From positions 4,092,001 through 4,156,000 of the forward strand of contig NZ_CP041783.1 in assembly GCF_007567505.1 (NCBI RefSeq): 64,000 nucleotides of DNA. The letters are read 5' to 3'. The notes under the pieces were generated by a model. It had not been told where the DNA came from. It saw nothing but the letters and a program-made list of their open reading frames with translations, and did not search any database. Origin of the DNA: Shewanella donghaensis (GTDB taxonomy: Bacteria > Pseudomonadota > Gammaproteobacteria > Enterobacterales > Shewanellaceae). Shown piece after piece: positions 8,399 through 17,815 of this stretch; position 1 is the first letter of the stretch; each line of letters opens with the position of its first letter. The position numbers and the translations under genes are program-made.

Positions 8399-9622
8399 AT
8401 GTTACAAAATAATGAAGCATCCCCAGAAATATCACTTTATTCTAGCATTGTTAATTTCAGGACTATTAGCCTTTGTTTTTGTTTGATTTTTTCTTTTATC
8501 TTTTCTGGTTGTTCAAGCACCTCTACATCTAAAAGTGGTGTAGCAAAGGCGACAGTACTTTATAACGACAGTTATTTTAGACCTGTAATGATTCCTACCA
8601 CAGCAGAGGTTTTCGAGCTTCCTGAAGAGATGGTTACAGAAATTCAGCGAGATTATGCGCGTTCAGCAGGTACGAATGGACAGAAAAAAGCCATTAATCT
8701 ATGGCTGGCTGAATATATTAATGCCCAAGATGGCGGTTTTGAATATCGCGATCACTACACTCGAATGGCCAGTGTGACTGCTTTAGAGAGAGCGGGTAAT
8801 TGCATGTCATTAGTCATTCTTTCAACCGCAATTGCTGAAGCATTTAATGTACCTGTAAAATTTCAAGATATTGATGTAGAGCCTATTTGGGATAGACGAG
8901 GCGGTTTTTACTTGGTCAATGGGCACGTGAATATGAAATTACTGCATCGTGATGAACCCAATACCATTAACATACAAACTTCTGAAATATTAGTCGATTT
9001 CTTACCTGAACGCTCTGTGCGGGCATACCGAACCAAAAAAATTAGCAGAGAGACTTTAGCTGGGATGTATTTTAACAACGTCGCCGCTGAAGCCTTGGTG
9101 AGAAATGACTATGACTTGGCCTATGCGTTAATAAAGCGTGCCATTGATCTGGATCCATATTACGTCAATAGTATTAATACGCTTGCGGTTATATACCGCC
9201 ATAAAGGCTTAGACGCACAAGCAGAAACAGCATATCGACATGTCCTTAAATTAGAATCTGAAAATGTGACTACCTTGTATAACCTCGCGATTATTTTAGG
9301 AGAACAGAACAGGTTAGAGGAATGGAAAGAGGTTCATAAAGTACTTGAGCTAGCGAGAATCAATAATCCTTTCTATTACTTTGATATGGCTCAACAAGCC
9401 TATTTTGAGAAACAATATCAAGAGGCCCTTGTATGGTATAAACGGGCGGTTGAAAGAGCAGATTATAGGCATGAATTTTACTTCGGCTTATCACGGGCTT
9501 ATTGGGCAACGGGTGATGAAAGACGAGCGAAAAAGAGTATGGAAAAAGCCATTGATTTAAGTCTAGATGTAAATAATCAACATCGTTATAAGGGAAAACT
9601 ACAAGCCATGATGAGGCACTAG
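8399..9622 (+). CDS. Lipoprotein with transglutaminase-like and TPR regions
   Basis: A 407-residue envelope protein. A hydrophobic N-terminal segment ends in the lipobox-like FIFSGCSS, so lipid attachment at that Cys is likely. The middle region has a transglutaminase-like pattern: a Cys in AGNCMSLVILSTAIAEAF, a His in NGHVNMKL and an Asp in ILVDFLPE. From about residue 225 there are several tetratricopeptide repeats (DYDLAYALIKRAIDLDPYY, AETAYRHVLKLESENVTTLYNLA, ALVWYKRAVERADY). A scaffold or processing role in the envelope is inferred. ATG 8399 is preceded by AGGAG at 8386–8391; an ATG at 8384 would place that site inside the gene. Confidence 0.8.
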   Translation: MLQNNEASPEISLYSSIVNFRTISLCFCLIFSFIFSGCSSTSTSKSGVAKATVLYNDSYFRPVMIPTTAEVFELPEEMVTEIQRDYARSAGTNGQKKAINLWLAEYINAQDGGFEYRDHYTRMASVTALERAGNCMSLVILSTAIAEAFNVPVKFQDIDVEPIWDRRGGFYLVNGHVNMKLLHRDEPNTINIQTSEILVDFLPERSVRAYRTKKISRETLAGMYFNNVAAEALVRNDYDLAYALIKRAIDLDPYYVNSINTLAVIYRHKGLDAQAETAYRHVLKLESENVTTLYNLAIILGEQNRLEEWKEVHKVLELARINNPFYYFDMAQQAYFEKQYQEALVWYKRAVERADYRHEFYFGLSRAYWATGDERRAKKSMEKAIDLSLDVNNQHRYKGKLQAMMRH

Positions 9623-9657
9623 TTATTCAGGGATGACATCTCAGTCTAATTATCATG

Positions 9658-9700
9658 AAAAAGCCATTTCTAACCTTTGAAAGAGGAGAAGTGGCTTTTT
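9658..9700 (+). terminator. Probable terminator after the TPR lipoprotein gene
   Basis: AAAGCCATTTC pairs with GAAGTGGCTTT (one G-T pair) around a loop of about 20 nt and ends in a T tract. Confidence 0.75.
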
Positions 9701-9986
9701 ATTGCTGCTCAATACAGTTTTATAGGGGCAAAAATGCGGTTTACGTTATTTATTTTGAATAAGCTAAAATAGACGGTTTTATCGAAATGAATGAATTTGT
9801 TAGATATTTTTAATATGTAAATTTAAAGCTATTTAATAACAGTGATTTAAACAACTAATTTTGATAAAACCATGGCTTGGACGTTTTATTGTATGGTAAT
9901 GTTTGAATTATAAGGCTGTTCGTAATGCTTTACTGCTCAACGATTAGAGTTGGCACAAATAACTGTTTGCTGGAGTTGTATAAACT

Positions 9987-11039
9987 ATGTATTACCAAAA
10001 TGATGACGTTAGAATTGATGAAATAAAAGAACTATTGCCACCTATTGCTATTTTAGAGCGATTTCCGGCGTCAGAAGCAGCATCAGCAACAGTGTTTAAT
10101 GCGCGAGACAGCATTCATAGAATTTTAAACAAACAAGATGATCGCTTACTTGTTGTTATTGGCCCCTGTTCAATACACGATCCTGTCGCGGCTTTAGATT
10201 ATGGTAAGCGTTTAATTGCCTTACGCGAGCAATTTAAAGATCAACTAGAAATTGTGATGCGTGTTTACTTCGAAAAGCCTCGTACTACGGTTGGTTGGAA
10301 AGGGTTGATCAATGATCCTTACATGGACAACAGTTTTAAACTTAATGATGGTTTAAGAACTGCACGTAAGTTATTAGTTGATTTGAACGAATCTGGTGTG
10401 CCAGCAGCGGGTGAGTTTCTTGACATGATAACGCCGCAATATGTCGCGGATATGATGTGTTGGGGAGCAATTGGAGCACGGACAACGGAATCACAAGTTC
10501 ATCGTGAACTTGCATCTGGTTTATCAAGTCCAGTTGGTTTTAAAAATGGTACTGATGGCACTATTAAAGTGGCGATAGATGCTATTGGGGCTGCTAATGC
10601 ACCACATCATTTCTTATCTGTTACTAAATTTGGTCACTCAGCCATCGTATCGACAAAAGGTAATCCAGACTGTCATATTATTTTACGTGGCGGCAAAGAG
10701 CCTAACTATAGCCAAAGCCATGTGAACGTAATTGAAGAGCAGTTAACCAAAGCAAAACTACCTACTAATATCATGATAGATTTTAGCCATGCTAACAGCA
10801 GTAAAGACTTTAATAAGCAGATGCTGGTTGCTGAAGATGTTGCTGGGCAAATAAGTAACGGCAATAGCAATATTTTTGGTGTGATGGTTGAGAGCAATAT
10901 TGAAGAAGGACGCCAAGACTTAGTGGTTGGTAAAGAGCTCTGTTACGGTCAAAGCATTACCGATGCTTGCATTGGCTGGAATGATACAGAGAAACTTTTA
11001 GCAACATTGAACCAAAGTGTATTGAATCGTCGCGGCTAA
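9987..11039 (+). CDS. aroG: 3-Deoxy-7-phosphoheptulonate (DAHP) synthase, AroG type
   Basis: A 350-residue class I DAHP synthase. It condenses phosphoenolpyruvate and erythrose 4-phosphate, the first step of the shikimate pathway. The sequence follows E. coli AroG almost throughout: MYYQNDDVRIDEIKELLPP, VVIGPCSIHDPVAA, YFEKPRTTVGWKGLINDP, GARTTESQVHRELASGLS, SVTKFGHSAIV, ILRGGKEPNY and MIDFSHANSSK. The N-terminal NDD...IKELLPP segment belongs to the feedback site in AroG, so phenylalanine-type feedback control is likely; the actual effector is not provable here. No clear TyrR box was found in the 286 bp upstream. A strong terminator shared with the convergent small gene follows. Confidence 0.95.
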   Translation: MYYQNDDVRIDEIKELLPPIAILERFPASEAASATVFNARDSIHRILNKQDDRLLVVIGPCSIHDPVAALDYGKRLIALREQFKDQLEIVMRVYFEKPRTTVGWKGLINDPYMDNSFKLNDGLRTARKLLVDLNESGVPAAGEFLDMITPQYVADMMCWGAIGARTTESQVHRELASGLSSPVGFKNGTDGTIKVAIDAIGAANAPHHFLSVTKFGHSAIVSTKGNPDCHIILRGGKEPNYSQSHVNVIEEQLTKAKLPTNIMIDFSHANSSKDFNKQMLVAEDVAGQISNGNSNIFGVMVESNIEEGRQDLVVGKELCYGQSITDACIGWNDTEKLLATLNQSVLNRRG

Positions 11040-11064
11040 AGCTTCTTCATTTCATCTGTGACAT

Positions 11065-11092
11065 AAATAAGGCGCTATGAGCGCCTTATTTA
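11065..11092. terminator. Bidirectional terminator between aroG and a convergent small gene
   Basis: AAATAAGGCGC pairs perfectly with GCGCCTTATTT around a 5-nt loop. It overlaps the last bases of the minus-strand small gene and can serve both strands. Confidence 0.85.
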
Positions 11093-11259
11093 TTGGTGTT
11101 TGATAAATATTCATTAGCTTTTGCAAGGCTACCAAAAGCTGAGATAAGATTATTTCTTCCTTTATCCTGAAGTTCAGGGTTTCCTGATTCAATCATCATC
11201 CATACCCAAGTTTGAATTAATGGTAATGGTGGGTGCTGGATTTTTGCTGCATCTAACAT
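11086..11259 (-). CDS. 57-residue protein of unknown function
   Basis: A small, probably cytoplasmic protein (MLDAAKIQHPPLPLIQTWVW, then LISAFGSLAKANEYLSN). The family was not recognised. Start ATG 11259 has an excellent ribosome-binding site (AAAGGAAG) about 6 bases upstream, so the longer open frame to 11334 is unlikely to be translated. The stop lies in the shared terminator with aroG. The good ribosome-binding site and tidy terminator are the main evidence that it is real. Confidence 0.6.
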   Translation of the reverse strand: MLDAAKIQHPPLPLIQTWVWMMIESGNPELQDKGRNNLISAFGSLAKANEYLSNTNK

Positions 11260-11631
11260 ACTGCTTCCTTTGAAATGGAATAAAGGTGGTTGGCTAGTAT
11301 AAATCGCCAAAAAGTATCGCTTAAAGAGTATCAAATTCTTTTTAGTTGCAGAACTGTAAACAAGCTTATTTTTAATGTTTTTGATGATTTTTTTACAAAG
11401 TATAGACTTTTAGGTAGTAAAAATACGTTTCAATAGCATTAAAGTGCTATCTGTTGGTCACCGCAAAGGATCTTTTTACAAGTTTCACTCAGTGAAAACG
11501 ATCTATGTTTACTGCTTGATCTATTAAAAAACACTAAAATGCTAACAAAAATGTTAATTTGTCGAATAGCGAACATTCGGCTGTATATATTTTTAATATC
11601 GAACTAACGAAAATAATAATGGTGAAAATTA
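11260..11631. promoter_or_regulatory. Divergent control region with two short palindromes
   Basis: Between the 57-residue gene and the ABC exporter lie ATAGCA-N6-TGCTAT (11433–11450) and the near-perfect palindrome TTTCACTCAGTGAAA (11483–11497). Both look like operator sites; no known regulator consensus was assigned. No gene is evident. Confidence 0.45.
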
Positions 11632-13419
11632 ATGAGACCGTCGGCATATTTTGATGGGCCTGTAGGCAGTTTAAATTGGAAAGTTATTGGCCTTTTACGA
11701 CCTTATTTATTTGAGTTCAAAGGTCGTATCACGTTAGCTATGCTGTGCTTAGTGATTGCTAAAATTGCCAGTGTTGGCTTACCGTTTATTTTGAAAGATA
11801 TTGTCGATAGTTTAGACGGGAAAAGCACTGAGGTTATTGTCGCCGTACCGCTTGCTTTAGTTCTCGCATACGGTGCAGTGCGTTTTCTCAATGTCGTCAT
11901 CGGTGAAATCAGAGATACCTTATTTGGCCGGGTAACTGAAAGAGCAATTCGACGTTTGGGTCTCGCGGTATTTGAACACTTACATAAGCTGGATCTTGAT
12001 TTTCATCTAGATCGCCGAACCGGTGGTTTATCCCGTGATATTGAACGTGGCACCAGTGGCGTCAGTTTTCTCATGCGCTTTATGGTGTTTAATATTGTCC
12101 CAACATTATTAGAAATTGCGCTAGTTATCGGTATTTTCTTTTTCAATTATGGTATTGGTTTTGCCTTAATTACCCTTGTTGCGGTGGTCGCCTATATTGG
12201 TTATTCAGTGGTGGCGACAGAGTGGAGAACTGGCTACGTTCGTGACGCTGCTAAAGCTGACTCTCTTTCAAATACGCGGGCAATTGATAGTTTATTAAAC
12301 TATGAAACGGTTAAGTATTTTAATAATGAACAATACGAATCAAATCGCTATGATTCTGCATTAGAGCAATGGGAAGTGGCTAAACGTAAAAATCGTTTAT
12401 CTTTATTTGCCTTGAATGCGGGACAGGCATTAATTATTGCAACGGCAATGACTTCAATGATGTGGTTAGCCGCATTTGAGGTGACTGCAGGTAATATGAC
12501 CTTAGGTGACTTCGTACTGATCAATGCTTTTATGATGCAGCTATTCATCCCTCTGAATTTTTTAGGCTTTGTATATCGTGAAATTCGGGGCGCTTTAGCC
12601 AATATTGAACGTATGTTTGATTTATTGGACAAAATTCCTAGCATTAAAAATAGCGAAAGGGCTTCTAATATTAGTCCATCTGTTGGTGCGCTTTCATTTA
12701 ACCATGTGTGCTTTGATTACGATGACAGGACGATAATCAAAGATTTAAACTTCACTGTACCAGCTGGCCAGAAAGTGGCTGTAGTCGGTGAAAGTGGTGC
12801 AGGTAAATCAACCCTTATAAAGCTGCTGTTTCGATTCTATGACGTGGATAAAGGCTCTATCAGCATTGATGGTACTGATATCAAGGATCTTACCCAGCAA
12901 GCATTAAGGCAATCTATTGCAATCGTGCCACAGGATACGGTGCTGTTTAATGATTCCATTTTCCAAAACATTCAGTATGGACGTCCAACAGCTACGGAAA
13001 CTGAAGTGAAACAGGCTGTTGAGTTAGCTAACTTGACTCAATTTATCGAAGCATTGCCACAAGGATGGGAGACCAAAGTTGGTGAGCGTGGGCTGAAGCT
13101 TTCTGGTGGCGAGAAGCAGCGAGTGTCGATTGCTCGGGCCATATTAAAAGGTGCGCCAATCTTAGTGTTTGATGAAGCAACCTCATCTTTAGACAGTAAG
13201 TCAGAGCAAGCGATCCTTACAGCGCTTAAAGATGCAGCAAAAGGGCACACCAGTTTAGTGGTGGCACACAGACTTTCAACCATTATCGATGCTGATAAAA
13301 TTGTGGTGTTAAGTGATGGCAAAGTGGCTGAACACGGGACTCACAAAGCACTGTTAGCGCAAAATGGGGTGTACGCCAAACTATGGCGAATTCAAAATGA
13401 GCAAGCAATAAAACTTTGA
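11632..13419 (+). CDS. Atm1/HMT1-type ABC exporter (fused membrane and ATPase domains)
   Basis: A 595-residue half-transporter that should act as a homodimer in the inner membrane. The N-terminal half has about six membrane helices and family-typical segments (FGRVTERAIRRLGLAVFEHLH, LDFHLDRRTGGLSRDIERG, LNYETVKYFNN). The C-terminal ATPase has Walker A GESGAGKST, signature LSGGEKQR, Walker B ILVFDEATSSLD and the H-loop VVAHRLST. The NYETVKYFNNE region is typical of the Atm1 group, which exports glutathione-linked or metal-thiol compounds; the substrate here is inferred. ATG 11632 has GGTG seven bases upstream. No neighbouring gene indicates the substrate. Confidence 0.9.
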   Translation: MRPSAYFDGPVGSLNWKVIGLLRPYLFEFKGRITLAMLCLVIAKIASVGLPFILKDIVDSLDGKSTEVIVAVPLALVLAYGAVRFLNVVIGEIRDTLFGRVTERAIRRLGLAVFEHLHKLDLDFHLDRRTGGLSRDIERGTSGVSFLMRFMVFNIVPTLLEIALVIGIFFFNYGIGFALITLVAVVAYIGYSVVATEWRTGYVRDAAKADSLSNTRAIDSLLNYETVKYFNNEQYESNRYDSALEQWEVAKRKNRLSLFALNAGQALIIATAMTSMMWLAAFEVTAGNMTLGDFVLINAFMMQLFIPLNFLGFVYREIRGALANIERMFDLLDKIPSIKNSERASNISPSVGALSFNHVCFDYDDRTIIKDLNFTVPAGQKVAVVGESGAGKSTLIKLLFRFYDVDKGSISIDGTDIKDLTQQALRQSIAIVPQDTVLFNDSIFQNIQYGRPTATETEVKQAVELANLTQFIEALPQGWETKVGERGLKLSGGEKQRVSIARAILKGAPILVFDEATSSLDSKSEQAILTALKDAAKGHTSLVVAHRLSTIIDADKIVVLSDGKVAEHGTHKALLAQNGVYAKLWRIQNEQAIKL

Positions 13420-13557
13420 TCCATTCGTTGAATACGTTTTATCTCTTTGATAGGGGCATTTTTGTGTATAATTAACGAGAATTGCCTTGAAAGGATTGAG
13501 ATCGTTTAGGTAAATAGGACATTATCTGGTAATTAAATCAAAGTATGGAGGTCGTTG

Positions 13558-13806
13558 GTGCAAAACATTTCTTTAATCGCAGCCCTAGAAGGTACACAGC
13601 ACAAAGTTACCACTGATTGGTTTGCAATTATGGCAACGCTTGAAACGCGAGAAATGAATCAGGATGAACTACAAACAGTTTATGATGAATTATGCGCAGG
13701 GTTAATTGTTACTACACGTGGGCTTACGTTAGCTAAAATTAATGATAGTGAAAGCGAAGATAGTTTATTGAAAGCTGATGATAGTACCGCAGATATACTT
13801 ATATAA
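13558..13806 (+). CDS. Small protein of unknown function
   Basis: About 82 residues, not recognised. Probably cytoplasmic, with an acidic Ser/Asp-rich C-terminus (DSESEDSLLKADDSTADI). GTG 13558 is the likely start because GGAGG lies at 13547–13551 with good spacing; TTG 13555 would be too close. A strong terminator follows directly, supporting an independently expressed gene. The spacing of LETREMNQDELQTVYDELC suggests helices; no motif reveals function. Confidence 0.62.
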   Translation: MQNISLIAALEGTQHKVTTDWFAIMATLETREMNQDELQTVYDELCAGLIVTTRGLTLAKINDSESEDSLLKADDSTADILI

Positions 13807-13810
13807 AGTG

Positions 13811-13853
13811 AGTTATTGTTAATCGCTAAGCTTAACAATAACTTTCTTTTTTT
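13811..13853 (+). terminator. Rho-independent terminator after the 13,558 gene
   Basis: AGTTATTGTTAA pairs perfectly (12 bp) with TTAACAATAACT around a 9-nt loop and is followed by a T-rich tract. Confidence 0.88.
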
Positions 13854-13924
13854 GGAAAATGATATTCCCTTCGAGGATCACTATGCTGAAATGATAGTAA
13901 TAGCTTTAATTGAGAGGGAGTATT

Positions 13925-14101
13925 TTAGTTTTTTGCCCAGCTGTTACATACCATGCGGATAATTGAATCAGAGCGTGTATCGTAAGTAAGACGGTTGATC
14001 TCACCTTGGTCAAAGCACACTTTCTCTCCTTCAATTTCAGACAAACGGTCACAATTATTACAGGTAACCGACATTGTCTTACCAGCATGATTTGATGTCA
14101 T
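13925..14101 (-). CDS. Small Cys-containing protein of unknown function
   Basis: About 58 residues with a CNNCD pair near the N-terminus and two further Cys residues (KVCFDQG and MVCNSW). Four Cys residues could form a small zinc or disulfide unit. No family was recognised. The start is uncertain: ATG 14101 is used, a TTG at 14122 is in frame, and ATG 14074 (MSVTCNNCD) has a GGTAAG upstream. An overlapping minus-strand frame with stop at 13906 is treated as a shadow because it lacks this Cys pattern. The gene is convergent with the 13,558 gene. Confidence 0.55.
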   Translation of the reverse strand: MTSNHAGKTMSVTCNNCDRLSEIEGEKVCFDQGEINRLTYDTRSDSIIRMVCNSWAKN

Positions 14102-14374
14102 TAATGACTGTGATGCTTTCAAATGAAAGTCCTTTACCTAAAACATGATCAAGATCAATATTTTACACTGAATTGTGAACATATTCAAAATTAGATTTGG
14201 TTAATTTATTAGCAATAAGTCTAATAGAAAATCTTAAAAATCTATTTTTGCTTAATTAACCCCCTATATGCTGCAGACCAGTCCATTTATACCATTCATT
14301 AAACCTGTCTATTAAAACGCAAATTAGCCAGCCTAATAAATAAGTTCGTCAATGCAATCAGCTATTAACGTTTG

Positions 14375-15856
14375 CTAATATTGTCGGTAAAATTTGTCTA
14401 ATGAAACGGAAATACCACTTTCTGTAACTATTCTGGCGTGATGACGACTTAACAGCCTAGGCTCACTGACACCACAAGAGTGGGCGATGATCTTTAAATC
14501 ATAGTGTAACGACTTGTTATAGCTTGCTACTCGGGTCGATTTATTGCGTGGGTCTAAACCTTGTTGTAAATGTTTATTGTGAGTAGTAATGCCGGTTGGG
14601 CAAGTATCTTTGTTGCATTGCAATGCTTGAATGCACCCTAAAGCAAACATATTTCCCCGTGCTGAGGCGATAAAGTCAGCACCCGTTGCCAGAGCCCATG
14701 CTATTTGCGAGGGCACCACCATTTTGCCGCTCGCAATAACTTTAATACGTTGTTTAAGGCCTTTTTGTCTAAACAGGTTAATGACGATAGGAAGACTTTC
14801 TTTAATCGGTAAGCCCACATGATCCATTAATATTTGCGGCGCAGCGCCTGTACCGCCTTCAGCGCTATCAAGCGTAAAAAAATCCGGTGCATGTTCAATC
14901 CCACGCAGTTGTATCTCATCACATAAATCTTTTAACCACTGTTCGTCACCTAATACCGCTTTTATACCTGTAGGTTTCCCAGTAATGATCCTCACATGGG
15001 AAATCATATCCAGGATATCGGCAATGTTAGTGAACTCAGCATGCCCATTTGGGCTGATAGAATCTTCGCCTACTGGTATGCCTCTTATCGCAGCAATTTC
15101 TTCAGTGACTTTTACACCAGGCAATATTCCGCCCTTGCCGGGTTTAGCCCCTTGGCTTAGCTTAATCTCAAACATTTTGACACTATCATGGGCCGCGATT
15201 TCTCTAAGCTTGTTATCATCTAACCTACCATCTTCATCCCGTACGCCATATTTAGCTGTGCCAATTTGAAAGACTAAATCACAATGACCTTTTAAGTGAT
15301 GCTCACTCAAGCCACCTTCGCCAGTATTAAGCCAGCAACCAGCTTCAGCAGCACCATGGGATAGTGCCGTAACAGCCGGTCGAGATAATGCTCCAAAACT
15401 CATGGCTGAAATATGGCAAGTTTTTGCCGTCGAATATGGGTGAATGCAGCCTTCGCCAATAGTGATAAGTTCATCTACATGCTCATCGGAATCGATTTTA
15501 GGAAATGCGGCGTTCATAAACATGATGGTGCCGGCCTTATCGTGGGTTTGCGTTGAACCAAAGGCGATAGTGCGATCAACGTTTTTTGCTGCGCGATAAA
15601 TCCAGCTTCTTTCAGCGCGATTAAAAGGAAGTTCTTCTCTATCTTGTGCAAAGAAGTACTGTCTAAAAAACTCACCTTGTTTCTCAAATAAGTAGCGAAA
15701 TCGGCCTATGACGGGGTAGTTATGGCGAATGGCCTGTTTAGTTTGTAATTTATCACTGATATACATATAAACGATGGCAATAAAAAACAGTGCGATACTC
15801 GCAAGAAATAAGCCAGTGAAAATCTCTAAGCCCACAATAAACCAATTTTGCTGCAT
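14375..15856 (-). CDS. FMN-binding glutamate-synthase-family protein, membrane-tethered
   Basis: A 493-residue protein matching the central and FMN-binding region of the glutamate synthase large subunit. It has MSFGALSRPAVTALSHGAAEAG, LSQGAKPGKGGILPG, DSAEGGTGAAPQ and the Cys cluster ALQCNKDTCPTGI, which binds a 3Fe-4S centre in glutamate synthase. The amidotransferase domain is absent, so it cannot release ammonia from glutamine itself. Residues about 7–32 form a transmembrane helix, so it is probably anchored in the inner membrane facing the cytoplasm. The physiological reaction is unknown. Start ATG 15856 has GGAAC six bases upstream. No small subunit or ferredoxin gene is adjacent on the same strand. 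Confidence 0.85.
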   Translation of the reverse strand: MQQNWFIVGLEIFTGLFLASIALFFIAIVYMYISDKLQTKQAIRHNYPVIGRFRYLFEKQGEFFRQYFFAQDREELPFNRAERSWIYRAAKNVDRTIAFGSTQTHDKAGTIMFMNAAFPKIDSDEHVDELITIGEGCIHPYSTAKTCHISAMSFGALSRPAVTALSHGAAEAGCWLNTGEGGLSEHHLKGHCDLVFQIGTAKYGVRDEDGRLDDNKLREIAAHDSVKMFEIKLSQGAKPGKGGILPGVKVTEEIAAIRGIPVGEDSISPNGHAEFTNIADILDMISHVRIITGKPTGIKAVLGDEQWLKDLCDEIQLRGIEHAPDFFTLDSAEGGTGAAPQILMDHVGLPIKESLPIVINLFRQKGLKQRIKVIASGKMVVPSQIAWALATGADFIASARGNMFALGCIQALQCNKDTCPTGITTHNKHLQQGLDPRNKSTRVASYNKSLHYDLKIIAHSCGVSEPRLLSRHHARIVTESGISVSLDKFYRQY

Positions 15857-16088
15857 TTTTGTTCCTTAAAAATGTTGATTTAGACGTTTATCAAAGACAT
15901 ATTATCGTTAGTAGCTAGTGGTTTAAAACGATATTTAATCATTGAAATTAACCAATATTGCTGTTTTTTGACTATCCTCAGTATGGCTTATGAGTAATTT
16001 TTATTCTATGACTAACATGAATCAATGGTTAATGTATTAGCGAAGCTTGCCGATAGTATGTTATCCGTAAATGTATGTGGAGCAACTG

Positions 16089-16703
16089 ATGGATATTTAC
16101 AACCCTACTCAAATTAACGCTAAGACAAGAAATAATACTCAAGCGAATACGACAGCGAGTGATAACGCACAGTCTAAAAAAGCGGATAATGCTTTAGCTG
16201 CAGGCTCTTTAGCTGATAGTGCTGGAAAATCCGTTAGCCAAATTAGTCGTGATTTGAAAAATAGCAGTATTCTCGCGGCAAATGAAAAAGTCAGTATTGA
16301 AGCGGGTGATCAGTCAATGACCCTGCTATATCGCGCCGCTATTGATGCCATTAATGTTGAACTTGCCCCCACAATGGGTGAGAACGCCATTCAAAAAATG
16401 GTAGAGACTGATATTGATAACTCTCCAGAAGCAACAGCAGAAAGAATTGTGAGCTTTGCGACCAATTTCTTTTCAGTTCATCAGCAGCAAAATAGTGATA
16501 TGGACTTTGAGCAACAACTAGATACTTTCATGGAAAAAATTTCAGGCGCCATTGATCAAGGCTTTAAAGAGGCCACTGACATATTATCTGGTTTGAAAGT
16601 GCTCGAAGGTGAGATTGCCGAAGAGGTAGATAATACCTATAGTTTAATACAGGAAGGTCTTGAGGCATTTAGGCTAAAGACGCTACCAGCAGCAGAAGAA
16701 TGA
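16089..16703 (+). CDS. DUF5610 domain protein
   Basis: A 204-residue protein of unknown function. The first 50 residues are a polar, Ala/Asn/Ser-rich linker. The rest is predicted helical (EKVSIEAGDQSMTLLYRAAI, SPEATAERIVSFATNFFSVH, GFKEATDILSGLKVLEGEIA), matching the DUF5610 pattern as I know it from Shewanella and pseudomonads. No signal peptide is visible. ATG 16089 is chosen because GGAG sits seven bases upstream; the earlier ATG 16071 would place this site inside the gene. It is 27 bp upstream of the ferredoxin-NADP reductase gene and may be cotranscribed. Confidence 0.75.
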   Translation: MDIYNPTQINAKTRNNTQANTTASDNAQSKKADNALAAGSLADSAGKSVSQISRDLKNSSILAANEKVSIEAGDQSMTLLYRAAIDAINVELAPTMGENAIQKMVETDIDNSPEATAERIVSFATNFFSVHQQQNSDMDFEQQLDTFMEKISGAIDQGFKEATDILSGLKVLEGEIAEEVDNTYSLIQEGLEAFRLKTLPAAEE

Positions 16704-16730
16704 TTGATATAAATTCAAGGAAATAACCCT

Positions 16731-17480
16731 ATGTGGACAACAGGTACCGTTATTGAACGTATAGATTGGAATGACAAACTATTTTCGCTTCGTATTCGCG
16801 CCGATGTTGAACCATTTATTGCCGGCCAGTTTATTAAATTGAGCCAAATTAGAGATGAAAAGCGCATTGCGAGAGCTTACTCATTAGTTAATGCGCCAGG
16901 CAAAGATTACGTCGAAGTGCTCGCTGTCGCAGTAGAGGATGGCCAACTATCTCCTGATTTACAGGCGCTAAAAGTAGGCGATACCATTGAAGTCACCACA
17001 AAAGCTTCGGGCTTTATGACATTAGATGAAATCCCTACAGGCGCTTTACAAGGGCCACATCTTTGGTTCCTTGCTACTGGCACAGCGGTAGGGCCATTCA
17101 TGTCTATTATGGAAACTGAAGAGCCTTGGCAACGTTTTGAAAAAGTGGTGTTGGTTTATGGCGTGAGAAAGGATGAAGACCTAGCATATCTAAAGCAGAT
17201 ACAAGCCTTACAGCAAAAATATCCTGATCAGTTTATCTATATTCCTTGTGTCACCAGAGAAGCAAGCAAAGGTGCATTATCTTGTCGTATTCCGGATGGT
17301 TTAAGTAGTGGGGTCATTGAACAGGCCGCAGGCCTGTCATTGTCCCAAGATGACTCGCAAGTGATGATTTGTGGTAATCCTGGAATGATTTCAGATGCGC
17401 AAACCATATTGACTGAAAAAGGCTTAGTAAAGAATTTACGTCGAGCTCCCGGTCAAGTGACGGTTGAAAAGTATTGGTAA
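16731..17480 (+). CDS. fpr: Ferredoxin/flavodoxin-NADP reductase
   Basis: A 249-residue FAD enzyme that passes electrons between NADPH and ferredoxin or flavodoxin. The FAD-binding motif RAYSLVNAP and the NADP-binding segments LWFLATGTAVGPFMSI and MICGNPGMI are present, and the C-terminal VEKYW ends in the aromatic residue typical of the bacterial Fpr group. Length matches E. coli Fpr. In enterobacteria fpr belongs to the SoxRS response; no SoxS box was identified. The upstream gene (DUF5610) is on the same strand 27 bp away. Confidence 0.9.
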   Translation: MWTTGTVIERIDWNDKLFSLRIRADVEPFIAGQFIKLSQIRDEKRIARAYSLVNAPGKDYVEVLAVAVEDGQLSPDLQALKVGDTIEVTTKASGFMTLDEIPTGALQGPHLWFLATGTAVGPFMSIMETEEPWQRFEKVVLVYGVRKDEDLAYLKQIQALQQKYPDQFIYIPCVTREASKGALSCRIPDGLSSGVIEQAAGLSLSQDDSQVMICGNPGMISDAQTILTEKGLVKNLRRAPGQVTVEKYW

Positions 17481-17579
17481 CTCAAGTTTGTCAGTCTCTA
17501 ATCAGAAACAGCAGCAATTACAGCGTTTGATGTTCGTCGTTAAATACTGAGATCAAAATTATTGAATACTCATCCCTTT

Positions 17580-17616
17580 CAGCTTAAGCCATTAATCTCT
17601 GAAAGAGATTAAGCTG
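17580..17616. repeat. Inverted repeat after fpr
   Basis: CAGCTTAA (17580–17587) pairs with TTAAGCTG (17609–17616), and an inner stem AATCTCT/AGAGATT gives an alternative fold. There is no T tract, so it is not a canonical terminator, although it could stabilise the fpr mRNA end. Confidence 0.5.
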
Positions 17617-17815
17617 GGATATTTAGTTAAAAGAGATTTAACCAATTAGACCCCTTAAACAACTTTTGCGTATATTCACATAGCCAAACGTCACACAGAA
17701 ATTTCGGCAATTCCAGCAATCTCAACCTTTTCGGATTATAGATTCTATTTAAATACTTAATCTGCTTAAACAACACTTGCTCCTTGCACACTGATCTATT
17801 ATCCTCCCTTGTAAT

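Noticed and set aside
9701..9986. TyrR box upstream of aroG
   Set aside because: TGTAAATTTAAA near 9815 lacks the paired TTTACA at the right distance.
13906..14088. Overlapping minus-strand frame beside the small Cys protein gene
   Set aside because: It shares the region with the CNNCD-containing frame, which has the more protein-like pattern.
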